Source of the DNA: Aldehydirespirator sp963662645
Lineage (GTDB): Bacteria > Actinomycetota > Acidimicrobiia > Acidimicrobiales > Aldehydirespiratoraceae
NCBI GenBank assembly: GCA_963662645.2
Contig: OY759762.1
Location: forward strand, 2,046,001-2,110,000
Reading direction: 5' to 3'
Length of the DNA stretch: 64,000 bases
This document shows, one piece after another, positions 50,923 to 59,469 of this stretch. The notes beneath the pieces were generated by a model. The model saw only the letters and a program-made list of their open reading frames with translations. It did no database searches and was not told where the DNA came from. How positions within the stretch are numbered: the stretch's first letter is position 1; the number at the start of each line of letters is the position of its first letter. Both the position numbers and the translations under genes were made by a program.

Positions 50923-52917
50923 GTGCTTGTGAGGCCGTTGAGCCGCCGGATCCTGGTTGCTGGCGCGCTGATGGCGCTGTTCGGCGGGTTGTTCCTTGCT
51001 GGTCCGGCGTCGGCGCGACAGCAGGACAGCCAGTGGCGTGAGCGGCTGATCGGAGAGTTCGCGGCGGCGGTCTCGGGCAGCGGCGCACCGGACGACTTGT
51101 GTTTGAGCCTTTACCGCAACGGCGAGCTGCTCTACGAATCCGACGGCGCCGGGAGCTTCACGCCGGCCTCGCTGATGAAGCTCGCCACCGCGGCAGTGGC
51201 GCTCGAGGTGATGGGACCCGACGGGACCTACACCACAGAGGTCGTAGCGGATGCCGACGCCTTGGCCGGAGTGCGCAGCGGAGTGCTGCGAGGCGACCTC
51301 TATCTGGTCGGCGGCGGCGATCCCACGCTGTCGACGCGCAGCTATGCGGCCACCTTCAGCAGGCCTCGGCCCTACACCGACGCCAACGACCTCGCCGACA
51401 TGGTGATGGCAGCCCTGCGCGCCCGCGGGGTGCGCGTGATCGACGGCGCTGTGGTCGGCGACGAGTCGCGTTACCCCGAGGCCGAACGCGACTACACCGC
51501 GCACTACGTCGACGGCGCGCCCGTCTGGAAGGCCTCCTATCGCGACACCAACCTTTCGGGCCCGCTGTCGGCGCTGATGATCAACGACGGCTACCACCCC
51601 CACGCCGCCAGCCGCCGCGGCCACACTCGCCCGGCCGATGTGGCGCGGGCCGCGGCGGCCGAGTTCGACGACCTGCTCGAAGAGCGCGGCATGGTGATCC
51701 GCCGCTGGCCACGGTCGCAGGCCGCTCCGAGTGTGGCCCGGCGCGTCACGCTCGGCAGCCTCGAGTCGATCCCGATGTCACAGATCGTCGAGCGCATGCT
51801 CAGCCATTCCGACAACACCACTTCGGAGATGGTCCTCAAGGAGATCGGCCATCGCAACGGTGGCTCGGCCCGTGCCCACGCTGCCGCGGCCGCCACCGCG
51901 ATCCTGCGCGGCATGGTCGGCGGGGCGGCCGGGTCGGTGCGCTGGGCAGACGGGTCGGGGCTGTCGGCCCACAACCGGATGAGCTGTGATCTGGCTGCGC
52001 GGCTGCTCGTGGACGCGGGTGCCGGCTCTCCGCTGGTGCAGGCTCTCGCGGTGGCAGGCAGGACCGGGACGCTTCGCAACTGCGGTCCGGCGGAGGCCGC
52101 GGACTCCGAGCCTCGCAACGCCGTGAGGGCGAAGTCGGGCAGCCTGAACGACACCGATGCGCTTGCCGGGGTGGTTGTGGCCGCCGGCGGCGACGTGGTC
52201 GCCTTCGCGATGATCGCCAGCGAGCACCTGATCATCCTCAAAGGCTCCTGCAACCCGCAGCGGCGCGCCCTGATCACTGCTGCCGCGAACTACACCTACG
52301 GCCCGGCGGGTCCAGCCCCGTCGGACGGTCCACCGCAGCCGTCGGGTCTGCCGGAGTCGTTCATCGACGTCGGCGACGGCGTGCACGCGCCGGCTGTGAT
52401 GGAGCTTGCCGAGGCCGGTATCGCCCTCGCCTGCGACGCCGGTGTCTCAGGCCGCAGGTTCTGTGGCGACGATCCGATCCCGCGTCACGAGGCAGCCTGG
52501 TACCTGGCGTCGGTGCTGGAGCTCCCCGCCGCCGATTCGCTCGACCGCTTCGTCGACGTCGAGCGCTCCAGCGAGCATGCGGGGTCGATCGCGGCGCTGG
52601 CCGGGGCGGGCATCACGCACGGCTGCAACTCCTCGGGCCCGAAGTTCTGTCCCGATGGGCTCAGCACTAGAGCCCAGGTGGCCAGCCTGCTCAGCCGCGC
52701 CTTCGGACTGGCGCCGCCCGCGACGGTCGCTGAGCGCTTCAACGACGTGGAGCCCGGCAGCGCGCACGAGGCGCCGATCTTGGCGCTCGCCCACGCGGGG
52801 ATCACCCGGGGTTGCAGCTCCGCGGGCGCGCTGTTCTGCCCGGATCGACTCACCACTCGGGCCGAGTTCGCGACTCTGCTAAGCCGTGCGCGTGCCTACG
52901 CGTCCAGCCTGCGTTGA
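50923..52917 (+). CDS. dacB: D-alanyl-D-alanine carboxypeptidase/endopeptidase (PBP4-like) with C-terminal Cys-rich SLH-like repeats
   Basis: The 664-residue exported enzyme has a signal peptide (about 1-32, cleavage near ASA-RQ). Penicillin-binding motifs are S83-x-x-K86 (SLMK), S296-x-N298 (SDN) and K404-S-G. It trims peptidoglycan peptides. After a Pro-rich linker (about 455-475) come three repeats (about 475-664) of the form AxAGI(T/A)xxC...FCxD...TRAxxAxxLxR. They resemble S-layer-homology motifs with a conserved cysteine pair. These likely anchor it in the cell envelope. The start is GTG 50923 or GTG 50929. Confidence 0.9.
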   Translation: MLVRPLSRRILVAGALMALFGGLFLAGPASARQQDSQWRERLIGEFAAAVSGSGAPDDLCLSLYRNGELLYESDGAGSFTPASLMKLATAAVALEVMGPDGTYTTEVVADADALAGVRSGVLRGDLYLVGGGDPTLSTRSYAATFSRPRPYTDANDLADMVMAALRARGVRVIDGAVVGDESRYPEAERDYTAHYVDGAPVWKASYRDTNLSGPLSALMINDGYHPHAASRRGHTRPADVARAAAAEFDDLLEERGMVIRRWPRSQAAPSVARRVTLGSLESIPMSQIVERMLSHSDNTTSEMVLKEIGHRNGGSARAHAAAAATAILRGMVGGAAGSVRWADGSGLSAHNRMSCDLAARLLVDAGAGSPLVQALAVAGRTGTLRNCGPAEAADSEPRNAVRAKSGSLNDTDALAGVVVAAGGDVVAFAMIASEHLIILKGSCNPQRRALITAAANYTYGPAGPAPSDGPPQPSGLPESFIDVGDGVHAPAVMELAEAGIALACDAGVSGRRFCGDDPIPRHEAAWYLASVLELPAADSLDRFVDVERSSEHAGSIAALAGAGITHGCNSSGPKFCPDGLSTRAQVASLLSRAFGLAPPATVAERFNDVEPGSAHEAPILALAHAGITRGCSSAGALFCPDRLTTRAEFATLLSRARAYASSLR

Positions 52918-52982
52918 CCGAGTGCTGTCGCCATCCACGCACCTACCCCCACCCCGGCGTGGGCTCGGACGGGCCCGTGGGC

Positions 52983-53249
52983 TCATGTCGTGGCGCCCGT
53001 CGTCCACAACGTTGACATGGGTGCCGCCCAGACCCTGTCGCTAATGGGCGTCGGATCGATGTCGCCGCAGCAGAGCACCACTCCCGAGGAGAACTCGTGG
53101 CGTGCTGTGGTGTCGGAGTCGATGGCGTCGCGCAGAGCGATGATCCGGTCGGCGTCATGGCGCCACGGACCCGCACACGCCCCCGACCCGCCACTCGCGA
53201 ACGGACCTCCACCCCGGAGCGATTCCCGATCGAGGCGGCCTTTCTCCAC
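52983..53249 (-). CDS. Possible 88-aa hypothetical or remnant protein
   Basis: A GTG-started minus frame of 88 residues has high G/C third positions in its second half (from about WRHDADRIIALRDAID to the end), as expected of coding DNA here. The first half is Gly-rich and less convincing. I do not recognise it. It may be a decayed gene rather than a working one. Confidence 0.3.
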   Translation of the reverse strand: MEKGRLDRESLRGGGPFASGGSGACAGPWRHDADRIIALRDAIDSDTTARHEFSSGVVLCCGDIDPTPISDRVWAAPMSTLWTTGATT

Positions 53250-53287
53250 AGTGCAGCCTCAACCGCTGTTCGGGTAGGCGGTCGCCT

Positions 53288-53377
53288 TAGAGGCCGAGCG
53301 GGTAGGCGCACGAATCGGGCCCATACGGGCGAGGCCGAGGCTCGAGCGGCCCGTGAGCGCAGCGAACAAGAGCGGGA
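53288..53377 (-). repeat. Dispersed intergenic repeat, copy c (90 bp)
   Basis: In minus orientation it reads TCCCGCTCTTGTTCGCTGCG then CTCACGGGCC, ending CTCGGCCTCTA. By eye it matches copy a at about 85% or better over 90 bp. Confidence 0.85.
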
Positions 53378-53450
53378 GCGGCACCACTGCAACGCGACCG
53401 GCTCATCATCTATCCGCACTCGCTCTATTGCCGGCAGCATGCTGATCCGG

Positions 53451-53495
53451 TCCGAGGCCCTGAGTTCCGAGGTCCTGAGTTCCGAGGCCCTGAGT
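53451..53495 (+). repeat. Three 15-bp tandem repeats upstream of the MBL-fold gene
   Basis: TCCGAGGCCCTGAGT occurs three times in tandem (one T for C in copy 2). It lies 48 bp upstream of ATG 53543 and is a candidate operator array or simple slippage product. Confidence 0.8.
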
Positions 53496-53542
53496 ATGGG
53501 CGTTACCGTTGGTGGCGGTCAGAGCTGTGAGGATCGAGGCGA

Positions 53543-54454
53543 ATGGCGCGAATCGACTTGGTGCACCCGGACAATGCCGAAGGGCCTTGGTTCGTTGACA
53601 CCCGTTGCATCCGGTGTGATGCCGCCCGGCACTGGGCGCCGGGGCTCATCGACATGGACGAGACTGGGCTCTCCTTCGTGGCCCGCCAGCCCGAGAATGC
53701 CGGGGAGGTCGCCGCGCTGTGGCGGGCTGCGGTCGCCTGCCCGACGCAGTCCATCGGCACCACCGAGGCTCGTCGTCCGCCCCGACCGGCATTCCCGTTC
53801 GAGTTGACGCCCGGCGTGTACGCCCTGGGCCACAACGCCCGCGAGTCGTTCGGAGCGCACTCGTACCTGGTGCCCAGACCCGACGGGAACCTCATGACCG
53901 ACTCGCCCCGCTTCACCCGCGGCTTGGCCGAGGGGATCGACGAACTGGGCGGGGTGCGCCACGTGCTTTTGAGCCACCGCGACGACGTCGCCGACGCCGA
54001 CCGCTGGGCCGACCGCTACGGCGCCGATGTGTGGATCCATGAGGCCGATGCTGACGCCGCGCCCTACGCCACCGCCCTGTTCGAGGGTGATGAGCCGTCC
54101 CCAACCGCTCCGGGCGTGGTGACTGTTCCGGCTCCGGGCCACACCGAGGGCTCGGTCGTGTTCCATATTGACGGTCGTTGGCTGCTCACGGGCGACACTC
54201 TCCACTGGAACCACCGGCGGGATGAGCTCGACGTGTTCGCGGGGGCGATGTTCCACTCCTGGGAGGCGCTGGCCGACTCGATGGACCGGCTGGCGACGCT
54301 GCCGGTGGAATGGGTCTTCCCTGGCCACGGCAACTGGCATCACGTTGGCACCGAACTGTACGCCGAGCAGATGGCCCGGCTGGGACCGACCATGCGCCGG
54401 ATCGGTCGATCCGCGTGGTCCGACCGCCCCGACACCGCCTACAGCTGGTACTAG
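53543..54454 (+). CDS. Ferredoxin-domain/MBL-fold hydrolase-like protein
   Basis: The 303-residue protein begins with a short ferredoxin-type domain: C22-x2-C25 and C66 before Pro, possibly with H30, suggesting a [3Fe-4S] or unusual [4Fe-4S] site. Residues 85-300 form a metallo-beta-lactamase fold. The metal motif is degenerate, SHRDDVADA (H145, D147, D148) instead of HxHxDH, but H200 (GHTEGS), D218 (TGD) and H262 (GHG) are kept. Reaction unknown; it may be a single-metal hydrolase or redox-linked protein. It is followed after 124 bp by a Rieske gene. Confidence 0.85.
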   Translation: MARIDLVHPDNAEGPWFVDTRCIRCDAARHWAPGLIDMDETGLSFVARQPENAGEVAALWRAAVACPTQSIGTTEARRPPRPAFPFELTPGVYALGHNARESFGAHSYLVPRPDGNLMTDSPRFTRGLAEGIDELGGVRHVLLSHRDDVADADRWADRYGADVWIHEADADAAPYATALFEGDEPSPTAPGVVTVPAPGHTEGSVVFHIDGRWLLTGDTLHWNHRRDELDVFAGAMFHSWEALADSMDRLATLPVEWVFPGHGNWHHVGTELYAEQMARLGPTMRRIGRSAWSDRPDTAYSWY

Positions 54455-54578
54455 CTCGAAACCGGCAAGGCGCCACTGATCTTCGCCGCGGGTTCAATGG
54501 CATCGCGGTACCGGTCAGGATCGCAATCCTGTCGCGGCTGCTTGGACTGGCAACCGAGCGCAGCGGTAGGGTCGCGGC

Positions 54579-55760
54579 GTGATCGCGGACCTTGAGCACG
54601 AGCCTGTGGTGGAGCATCTGCGGCGCAGGGTGGGCGAGACCTCCGGGCTGGTCGACGCTCCGGTGGACAGCCCGATGCTGCAGCCCTACGAGGTCTACGA
54701 CCAGGACCTGTTCGACCTCGAGATGGTGCGGGTCTTCGCCCGGTCGTGGGTTTGGCTGGGCGACACCGAGGACCTGGCCGAGCCCGGCGACTACATCACC
54801 GGCGCCATCGGCTACCAGCCGGTGATGGTCATCCGCCAGGAGGACGGCTCGGTGCGGGGCTTCCTGAACAACTGCCGCCACCGGGCCTCGGGGCTCCTGT
54901 CCGAGCCGGCCGGCAACTGCGGCAAGACCATGACCTGCCCCTACCACAACTGGGCCTACAACATCGACGGGCGCCTGGTCGGCATCCCCGACCGGGCCCG
55001 CATGTACCCCGACGGCATGCCTGCCGACGACTACGGACTGGCGCCTATCCGCATCGAAGTGGCCTGGGACAAGCTCGTGTTCGGCTGCCTGTCCCGCAAG
55101 GCGCCGTCGTTCCGGGAGTGGATCGCGCCGCTGGCCGAGCGTTACGACCTCTACAAGTTCGGCACCTTCAGCCGTTTCTACCGGGAACTCGACGAGACCT
55201 ATCCCATCAACTGGAAGGCCTTCGCGGAGAACTCCAACGACGACTACCACGTGCGCTTCGTGCACCGCCGCCTCAACCGGTTCCGCAAGCAGATGGACAC
55301 CATCGTGCGCTTCGAGGGCCGCACCTGCAGCGGCTTCAAACCCCACTCCGACGAAGAGGACGCCACCGGCGGGCGCACCGACCTCACTCACGAGCAGCTC
55401 CTCGGCCACTACGCCGACTTCATCTACCCCAACCTCACGCCGCTGCCCTATCCGACGCAGCTCATCCTGGTGCGTGCCGACCCCGTCGCCCCCAACCGCA
55501 CCCGGCTGTTCAGCCGCATCTACGGAATCGACAAGTCGACAGAGGAGCAGGACTTCGAGCTGGACCGTCTGGCCACCACCAACCTTGAAGACACCAACAT
55601 GGTGACCGAGCTGATGAAGAACCTGCGCTCGCCGTTCTACCGGGTCGGGCCGGCCTCGACCTGGGAGGGCCGGGCCGCCCACGTGATGAAGCTGGTGCGG
55701 GCCGACGTGGCCACCCCGCTGGCCGACGACGAGTTCGACGGCCCGGTCGCGGCGGAATGA
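54579..55760 (+). CDS. Rieske non-heme iron oxygenase, alpha subunit
   Basis: The 393-residue oxygenase has Rieske ligands C99, H101, C120 and H123 (CRHRAS and CPYHNW) and mononuclear iron ligands D221, H224 and H229 in ENSNDDYHVRFVH. The start is GTG 54579. It leads the plus-strand catabolic cluster that holds an aldolase, an oxygenase beta subunit and a second alpha subunit. A 33-bp tandem repeat lies directly after it. Aromatic ring hydroxylation or O/N-demethylation are both possible. Confidence 0.93.
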   Translation: MIADLEHEPVVEHLRRRVGETSGLVDAPVDSPMLQPYEVYDQDLFDLEMVRVFARSWVWLGDTEDLAEPGDYITGAIGYQPVMVIRQEDGSVRGFLNNCRHRASGLLSEPAGNCGKTMTCPYHNWAYNIDGRLVGIPDRARMYPDGMPADDYGLAPIRIEVAWDKLVFGCLSRKAPSFREWIAPLAERYDLYKFGTFSRFYRELDETYPINWKAFAENSNDDYHVRFVHRRLNRFRKQMDTIVRFEGRTCSGFKPHSDEEDATGGRTDLTHEQLLGHYADFIYPNLTPLPYPTQLILVRADPVAPNRTRLFSRIYGIDKSTEEQDFELDRLATTNLEDTNMVTELMKNLRSPFYRVGPASTWEGRAAHVMKLVRADVATPLADDEFDGPVAAE

Positions 55761-55764
55761 GCCT

Positions 55765-55898
55765 GCCGAGGAACGACTTGATGCGTGGCGTGCTGATGCC
55801 GAGGGACGACTTGATGAGCGGTGTGCTGATGCCGAGGGACGACTTGATGCGTGGTGTGCTGATACCCGAGGGGACGACTTGATGAGCGGTGACTTGGT
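55765..55898 (+). repeat. 33-bp tandem repeats after the Rieske gene
   Basis: Copies at 55765-55797, 55798-55830 and 55831-55863 differ at a few positions, and a degenerate fourth runs to about 55898. The unit holds GACTTGATG and GTGCTGATG. It lies between the Rieske stop (55760) and the aldolase start (55929). Function unknown. Confidence 0.85.
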
Positions 55899-55928
55899 GC
55901 AGGGTCACGACCCGATGGTCGTCGCTCG

Positions 55929-56720
55929 ATGAGCACGACTGGAGGCCCGCTCTCAGCAGTGTCTGCCGGCAAGCAACGACGCTTCCGGCACATGTTCCGC
56001 GACGACGGCCGAGCGGTGTTCGTTGCCATGGACCATCCCTCCTACATGGGCGCGGGCGTGCCGCCTGATGCCGCGGCCGCCATCGCGTCGGCCCGACCCG
56101 ACGCCTTTCTCTCCACCTGGCAGTTGGCCAGGGCCCAGCCCGAGGCGTTCGCAGGCTCGGGCCTGGTGCTGCGGGTCGACGGCGGCATCTCCGATTTGGG
56201 CGACCCGCCCAGCGCCGACACCACGTCGTTGCTGTACTCGGCCGAGCAGGCCTTGGTGCTCGGGGCCGACGCCGTGGTGATCATGGTGTTCCCCGGCACG
56301 CCCGACGAGGATCGTTCGCTCGGTCGTCTGGCCCGGCTGGCCGCCGAGTGCGAGCAGATCGGGCTGCCAGTCCTGGCCGAGTCGATACCGGGCGGCTGGC
56401 CCCGCACCGTTCCCTGGACCGCCGAGAACGTCGCCCGAGGCGCCCGTCTCGCGGTCGAGTTGGGTGCCGACATAGTCAAGACCGTGTGCCCCGGTCCAGC
56501 TGAGGAGTTCGCGGCGGTAGCTGAGGCCTGCCCCGCGCCGGTCGTGGCCTTGGGAGGCCCCAAGGTCGATGACGAAGACCAAGTCGTGGCCCTGGCCCGG
56601 GACGTGGTCGAAGCTGGCGGCTCGGGTGTGGCCTTCGGCCGCAACGTTTGGGGGTCCCAAGACCCGGCTGCGCTCGTCGGCCGCCTGCTGGAGGCGGTCC
56701 ACGGCGCAAGGTCGGGCTGA
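55929..56720 (+). CDS. DeoC/FbaB/LacD-type class I aldolase
   Basis: The 263-residue TIM-barrel protein resembles FbaB/LsrF-type class I aldolases. The Schiff-base lysine is K184 in GADIVKTVCPGP, and AMDHP near residue 34 and the phosphate site ALGGPK follow the family pattern. In this cluster it may cleave a hydroxy-keto intermediate made after ring or side-chain oxidation (inference). It is preceded by the 33-bp repeats and followed after 70 bp by the oxygenase beta subunit. Confidence 0.85.
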   Translation: MSTTGGPLSAVSAGKQRRFRHMFRDDGRAVFVAMDHPSYMGAGVPPDAAAAIASARPDAFLSTWQLARAQPEAFAGSGLVLRVDGGISDLGDPPSADTTSLLYSAEQALVLGADAVVIMVFPGTPDEDRSLGRLARLAAECEQIGLPVLAESIPGGWPRTVPWTAENVARGARLAVELGADIVKTVCPGPAEEFAAVAEACPAPVVALGGPKVDDEDQVVALARDVVEAGGSGVAFGRNVWGSQDPAALVGRLLEAVHGARSG

Positions 56721-56790
56721 TGGCCCCGTCGGCTGAGCCGCGGCAGCTCTCTGCGGAGTTCCGCCATTTGCGCGCCGACCGGTCGGGCTG

Positions 56791-57354
56791 ATGGGCGGGC
56801 ACGCGGCGTCGGTGCTCGACGACCGCCTGTATGGCCGCCTTGCCGACCTGGTGTCGTTTGAGGTCGAAGACCGGGGACCCGCCGACCAGCGTTTGCAGTC
56901 CGCGGCGGAGCAAGCCCTGTACCACGAGGCCCGGATGCTGGACGAGCGCCGCTACCGGGCCTGGCTGGAGCGGTTCACCGACGACTGCGTCTACTGGGTC
57001 CCGCTCGATCCTGTCGCCGATCCCCGCACGAAGGTCTCCTACTGTCTTGATGACCGCCGCCGCATGGCCGACCGCATCGGGCTGCTGGAGACCGGATGGG
57101 CACACGCCCAGGAGCCGCCGTCACGGACCGTTCGCACGGTGTCGAACGTGGAGGCTTGGCCGCTCGGCGGCGGCGACACCCTCGCCCGCTGCTCGACGGT
57201 GGTATGGGAGCACCGCAAGGACCGGTTGACCCCGTTCGCCAGCCGCAACGACTTCGTGCTGGCCTCGCTGGGCAGCGACTGGGCCGTCAGGTACAAGATC
57301 GTGCGACTAGTGGACTGCTCCGGGGATGTCCGCAAGTTCTCGTTCGTGCTATAG
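56791..57354 (+). CDS. Ring-hydroxylating dioxygenase beta (small) subunit
   Basis: The 187-residue protein has the cone-shaped NTF2-like fold of Rieske dioxygenase beta subunits: EARMLDERRYRAWLERFTDDCVYWVP near the start and the C-terminal YKIVRLVDCSGDVRKFSFVL pattern. It stabilises the alpha subunit trimer. It precedes the alpha gene at 57396 by 41 bp. A short direct repeat, GGTCGGGCTGATGG, brackets its upstream gap (56710 and 56781), a possible duplication scar. Confidence 0.9.
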   Translation: MGGHAASVLDDRLYGRLADLVSFEVEDRGPADQRLQSAAEQALYHEARMLDERRYRAWLERFTDDCVYWVPLDPVADPRTKVSYCLDDRRRMADRIGLLETGWAHAQEPPSRTVRTVSNVEAWPLGGGDTLARCSTVVWEHRKDRLTPFASRNDFVLASLGSDWAVRYKIVRLVDCSGDVRKFSFVL

Positions 57355-57395
57355 CTGCTATGGGTGCTGCGAGGCCGCAAAGGGGAGGGGCCGTC

Positions 57396-58709
57396 GTGAA
57401 CGCTCTCGACAGTCTGGTTCAGCCCCATCGGGTGCATCGCCGGGCCTATACCGATCCCGACATCTTCGCTGCGGAGATGTCGAAGGTGTTCGGCGGGGCC
57501 TGGGTCTATCTCGCCCACGAGAGCCAGTTGCCCGAACCGAACGACTTCGTCACGACCCGGATGGGCCTGCGCCCCCTGATCCTCACCCGCGACTCCGATG
57601 GCGGGCTGCACGGGCTGTTCAACCGCTGCGCCCACCGAGCCTCGACCGTGTGCCAGTCCGAGTGCGGGTCGACGCGGCGGTTCCAGTGCTCCTACCACGG
57701 CTGGACCTACTCGAACCGGGGCGAGTTGGTCAACGTGCCCTTCGTCGAGGGGTATCCGCCGGAGTTCGACAAGGCCGACCACGGCCTGGCCCTCGTGCCG
57801 CGTCTGGGCACCTACCGCGGCCTTGTCTTCGGCACGCTCAACAGTGACGCGCCCACCCTGGCCGAGTGGCTCGGCCCGGCAGGCCCGCTGATCGACGAGT
57901 TCGTGGACCGCTCGCCCACGGGACGCATAGAGGTGCGCAACTGCCAGCGGATGATCTATCGGGGCAACTGGAAGCTGGCCTGGGACAACGCCGGCGACGG
58001 GCTGCACCCCACCTTCGCCCATCGCAGCTTCCTGGTGCTCAACGAGCGCCAGCACGGCGGCGCCCGCTCGCTGTCGCAGTTCAAGGCCAGCCCCGACGAC
58101 ACCGGCATGTACGGCTTGGACCTGGGACACGGCCACATGTTCGTGGACCAGCGTCCCGGCTTGAACCAGTCCTTCTGGGAGACGCAGCGGCCGGTGCCGG
58201 GACGGGAGTGGTATGCCGATCGCATAGCAGAGCGGTTCGGCGAGGAGGCGGCCGATGTCTTGGACATGGCGCCGGGGTCGATGGTGAACCTCTCGATCTT
58301 CCCGAACCTGCTCATCAAGGGCAACCACTTGGAGACGGTGGACCCTGTGAGCGTCGGCGAGACCCGGCTGCACACCTGGGTGGCGGCCGCGGAGGGAGCG
58401 CCCGACGAGGTGAACGTGCTGCGCATGCGGATCGCCGAGGACTTCCCGAGCCTCGGCAACCCCGACGATCTGGAGATATTCGAGCGCTGCCAGGAGGGTC
58501 TGGCCATCGCCGAGATCGAGTGGGTGGACATGAGCAAGGGGCTGGGCCACGACGCCGAGCAGGTCTCAGCCGACGGTGTGCGCCGGGCGCCGGTCACCCA
58601 CGAGGGACCGATGCGGGGCTACCTGCGGGCCTGGCTGGAGCTGATGTCGTCCGATGCGAAGCTCACCACGGTCCGCGCTGGCGAGACCAGCTTCGAGAAG
58701 GCTGCATGA
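57396..58709 (+). CDS. Ring-hydroxylating dioxygenase alpha (large) subunit, Rieske
   Basis: The 437-residue large subunit has Rieske ligands C78, H80, C98 and H101 (CAHRAS and CSYHGW), the ring-hydroxylating type, and an iron site D201, H204 and H209 (NAGDGLHPTFAH). I start at GTG 57396 behind AGGGGAGGGG. With the beta subunit upstream it forms an alpha3beta3 dioxygenase. It overlaps the DUF1989 gene by four bases (ATGA). An aromatic acid or ring substrate is likely by family. Confidence 0.93.
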   Translation: MNALDSLVQPHRVHRRAYTDPDIFAAEMSKVFGGAWVYLAHESQLPEPNDFVTTRMGLRPLILTRDSDGGLHGLFNRCAHRASTVCQSECGSTRRFQCSYHGWTYSNRGELVNVPFVEGYPPEFDKADHGLALVPRLGTYRGLVFGTLNSDAPTLAEWLGPAGPLIDEFVDRSPTGRIEVRNCQRMIYRGNWKLAWDNAGDGLHPTFAHRSFLVLNERQHGGARSLSQFKASPDDTGMYGLDLGHGHMFVDQRPGLNQSFWETQRPVPGREWYADRIAERFGEEAADVLDMAPGSMVNLSIFPNLLIKGNHLETVDPVSVGETRLHTWVAAAEGAPDEVNVLRMRIAEDFPSLGNPDDLEIFERCQEGLAIAEIEWVDMSKGLGHDAEQVSADGVRRAPVTHEGPMRGYLRAWLELMSSDAKLTTVRAGETSFEKAA

Positions 58710-59464
58710 GACCGCAGGAGGCCGCCGGCGTCCAGCCGTTCGAGCCGGTCCTGCAGCAGACCGTCGGTGCTCGCCCGTCCGGGCGGGTCTTGCAGGAGGT
58801 GGTCGTGCCCCGCTGCGAGGGCCGTGCGGTCGAGGTGCGGGCCGGGCAGGTGCTCAGGATCGTGGCGTTGGACGGCCCGCAGGTGGCCGACTCGACGTTC
58901 CTGGCTCTCGACAACCCGCGCGAGGGCTATCACGCCGGCCAGACGGTGGCCCTCAACATGCTGGCCGGGACGGGGACCATGCGGCGGATCACCACCCTGT
59001 GGTCGCGCCCGCCCTATGAGCGGCCCATGCTGACCGTCATCGACGACCCGGTCGGTGTTCACTTCGCCTGGAACGGGGGCCGCTGCTCGGCGGGCGTCTA
59101 CAACATCCGCGACGGCATCGAATCGGGACACCGGACCTGCCAGGGCAACCTGGAGGAGGCTGTCAGGCCCTGGGGGGTGGACCCCGATCTGATACCGGAC
59201 GTGTTCAACGTGTTCATGTACACCGATGTGCAGGACGAGCAGCGTCTGGTGTTCCGGGAGTCGCCCGCGGCTGCGGGCGACTACATCGACCTGCGAGCCG
59301 AGATCGACGTGCTGGCCGCGGTGTCGGCCTGTCCCAGCGAGACGTCTGCGTCCAACGGCGGCGAGCCGAAGCGTCTGGGCCTCGAAGTTCGGGAAGGGCA
59401 ACATTGCGACAGCGAGGCTCGGGAAGGGCAAACTCGCGAGGGCGAGGCTCGGGAAGGGAGGTAG
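58706..59464 (+). CDS. DUF1989 (urea carboxylase-associated) family protein
   Basis: The 252-residue protein belongs to the DUF1989 beta-barrel-like family: a RAVEVRAGQVLRIVALDGPQVADSTF start and HAGQTVALNMLAG, with R-rich loops and cysteines (GGRCSAGVYN and HRTCQGNL). Some members accompany urea carboxylase or aminomethyltransferases. The last 25 residues come from a 30-bp tandem repeat (REGQxxxxEA units) and look like a recent extension. It overlaps the Rieske alpha stop. The role in this oxygenase cluster is unknown. Confidence 0.88.
   Translation: MRPQEAAGVQPFEPVLQQTVGARPSGRVLQEVVVPRCEGRAVEVRAGQVLRIVALDGPQVADSTFLALDNPREGYHAGQTVALNMLAGTGTMRRITTLWSRPPYERPMLTVIDDPVGVHFAWNGGRCSAGVYNIRDGIESGHRTCQGNLEEAVRPWGVDPDLIPDVFNVFMYTDVQDEQRLVFRESPAAAGDYIDLRAEIDVLAAVSACPSETSASNGGEPKRLGLEVREGQHCDSEAREGQTREGEAREGR
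59383..59461 (+). repeat. 30-bp tandem repeats in the DUF1989 C-terminus
   Basis: Copies at 59383-59412 and 59413-59442 and a partial copy to 59461 share CGAGGCTCGGGAAGGGCAAA. The array keeps the reading frame and supplies the ribosome binding region (GGGAGG) of the next gene. Confidence 0.85.
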
Positions 59465-59469
59465 CTGCG

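Larger units (their letters stand above)
52918..53542. other. 625-bp region without a clear gene
   Basis: The gap holds a possible small or remnant frame (52983-53249, minus), a copy of the dispersed repeat (53288-53377) and a 15-bp triplet (53451-53495). Otherwise no recognisable gene or RNA is seen. Confidence 0.6.

Noticed and set aside
52990..53277. A 95-residue plus-strand frame in the large gap
   Set aside because: Its codon use is poor (AGC, CGG and mixed third bases) compared with the opposite-strand frame, and it has no motif.
54455..54578. A possible tRNA or small RNA in the gap before the Rieske gene
   Set aside because: A GGTTCAA stretch drew attention but no cloverleaf arms could be formed around it.
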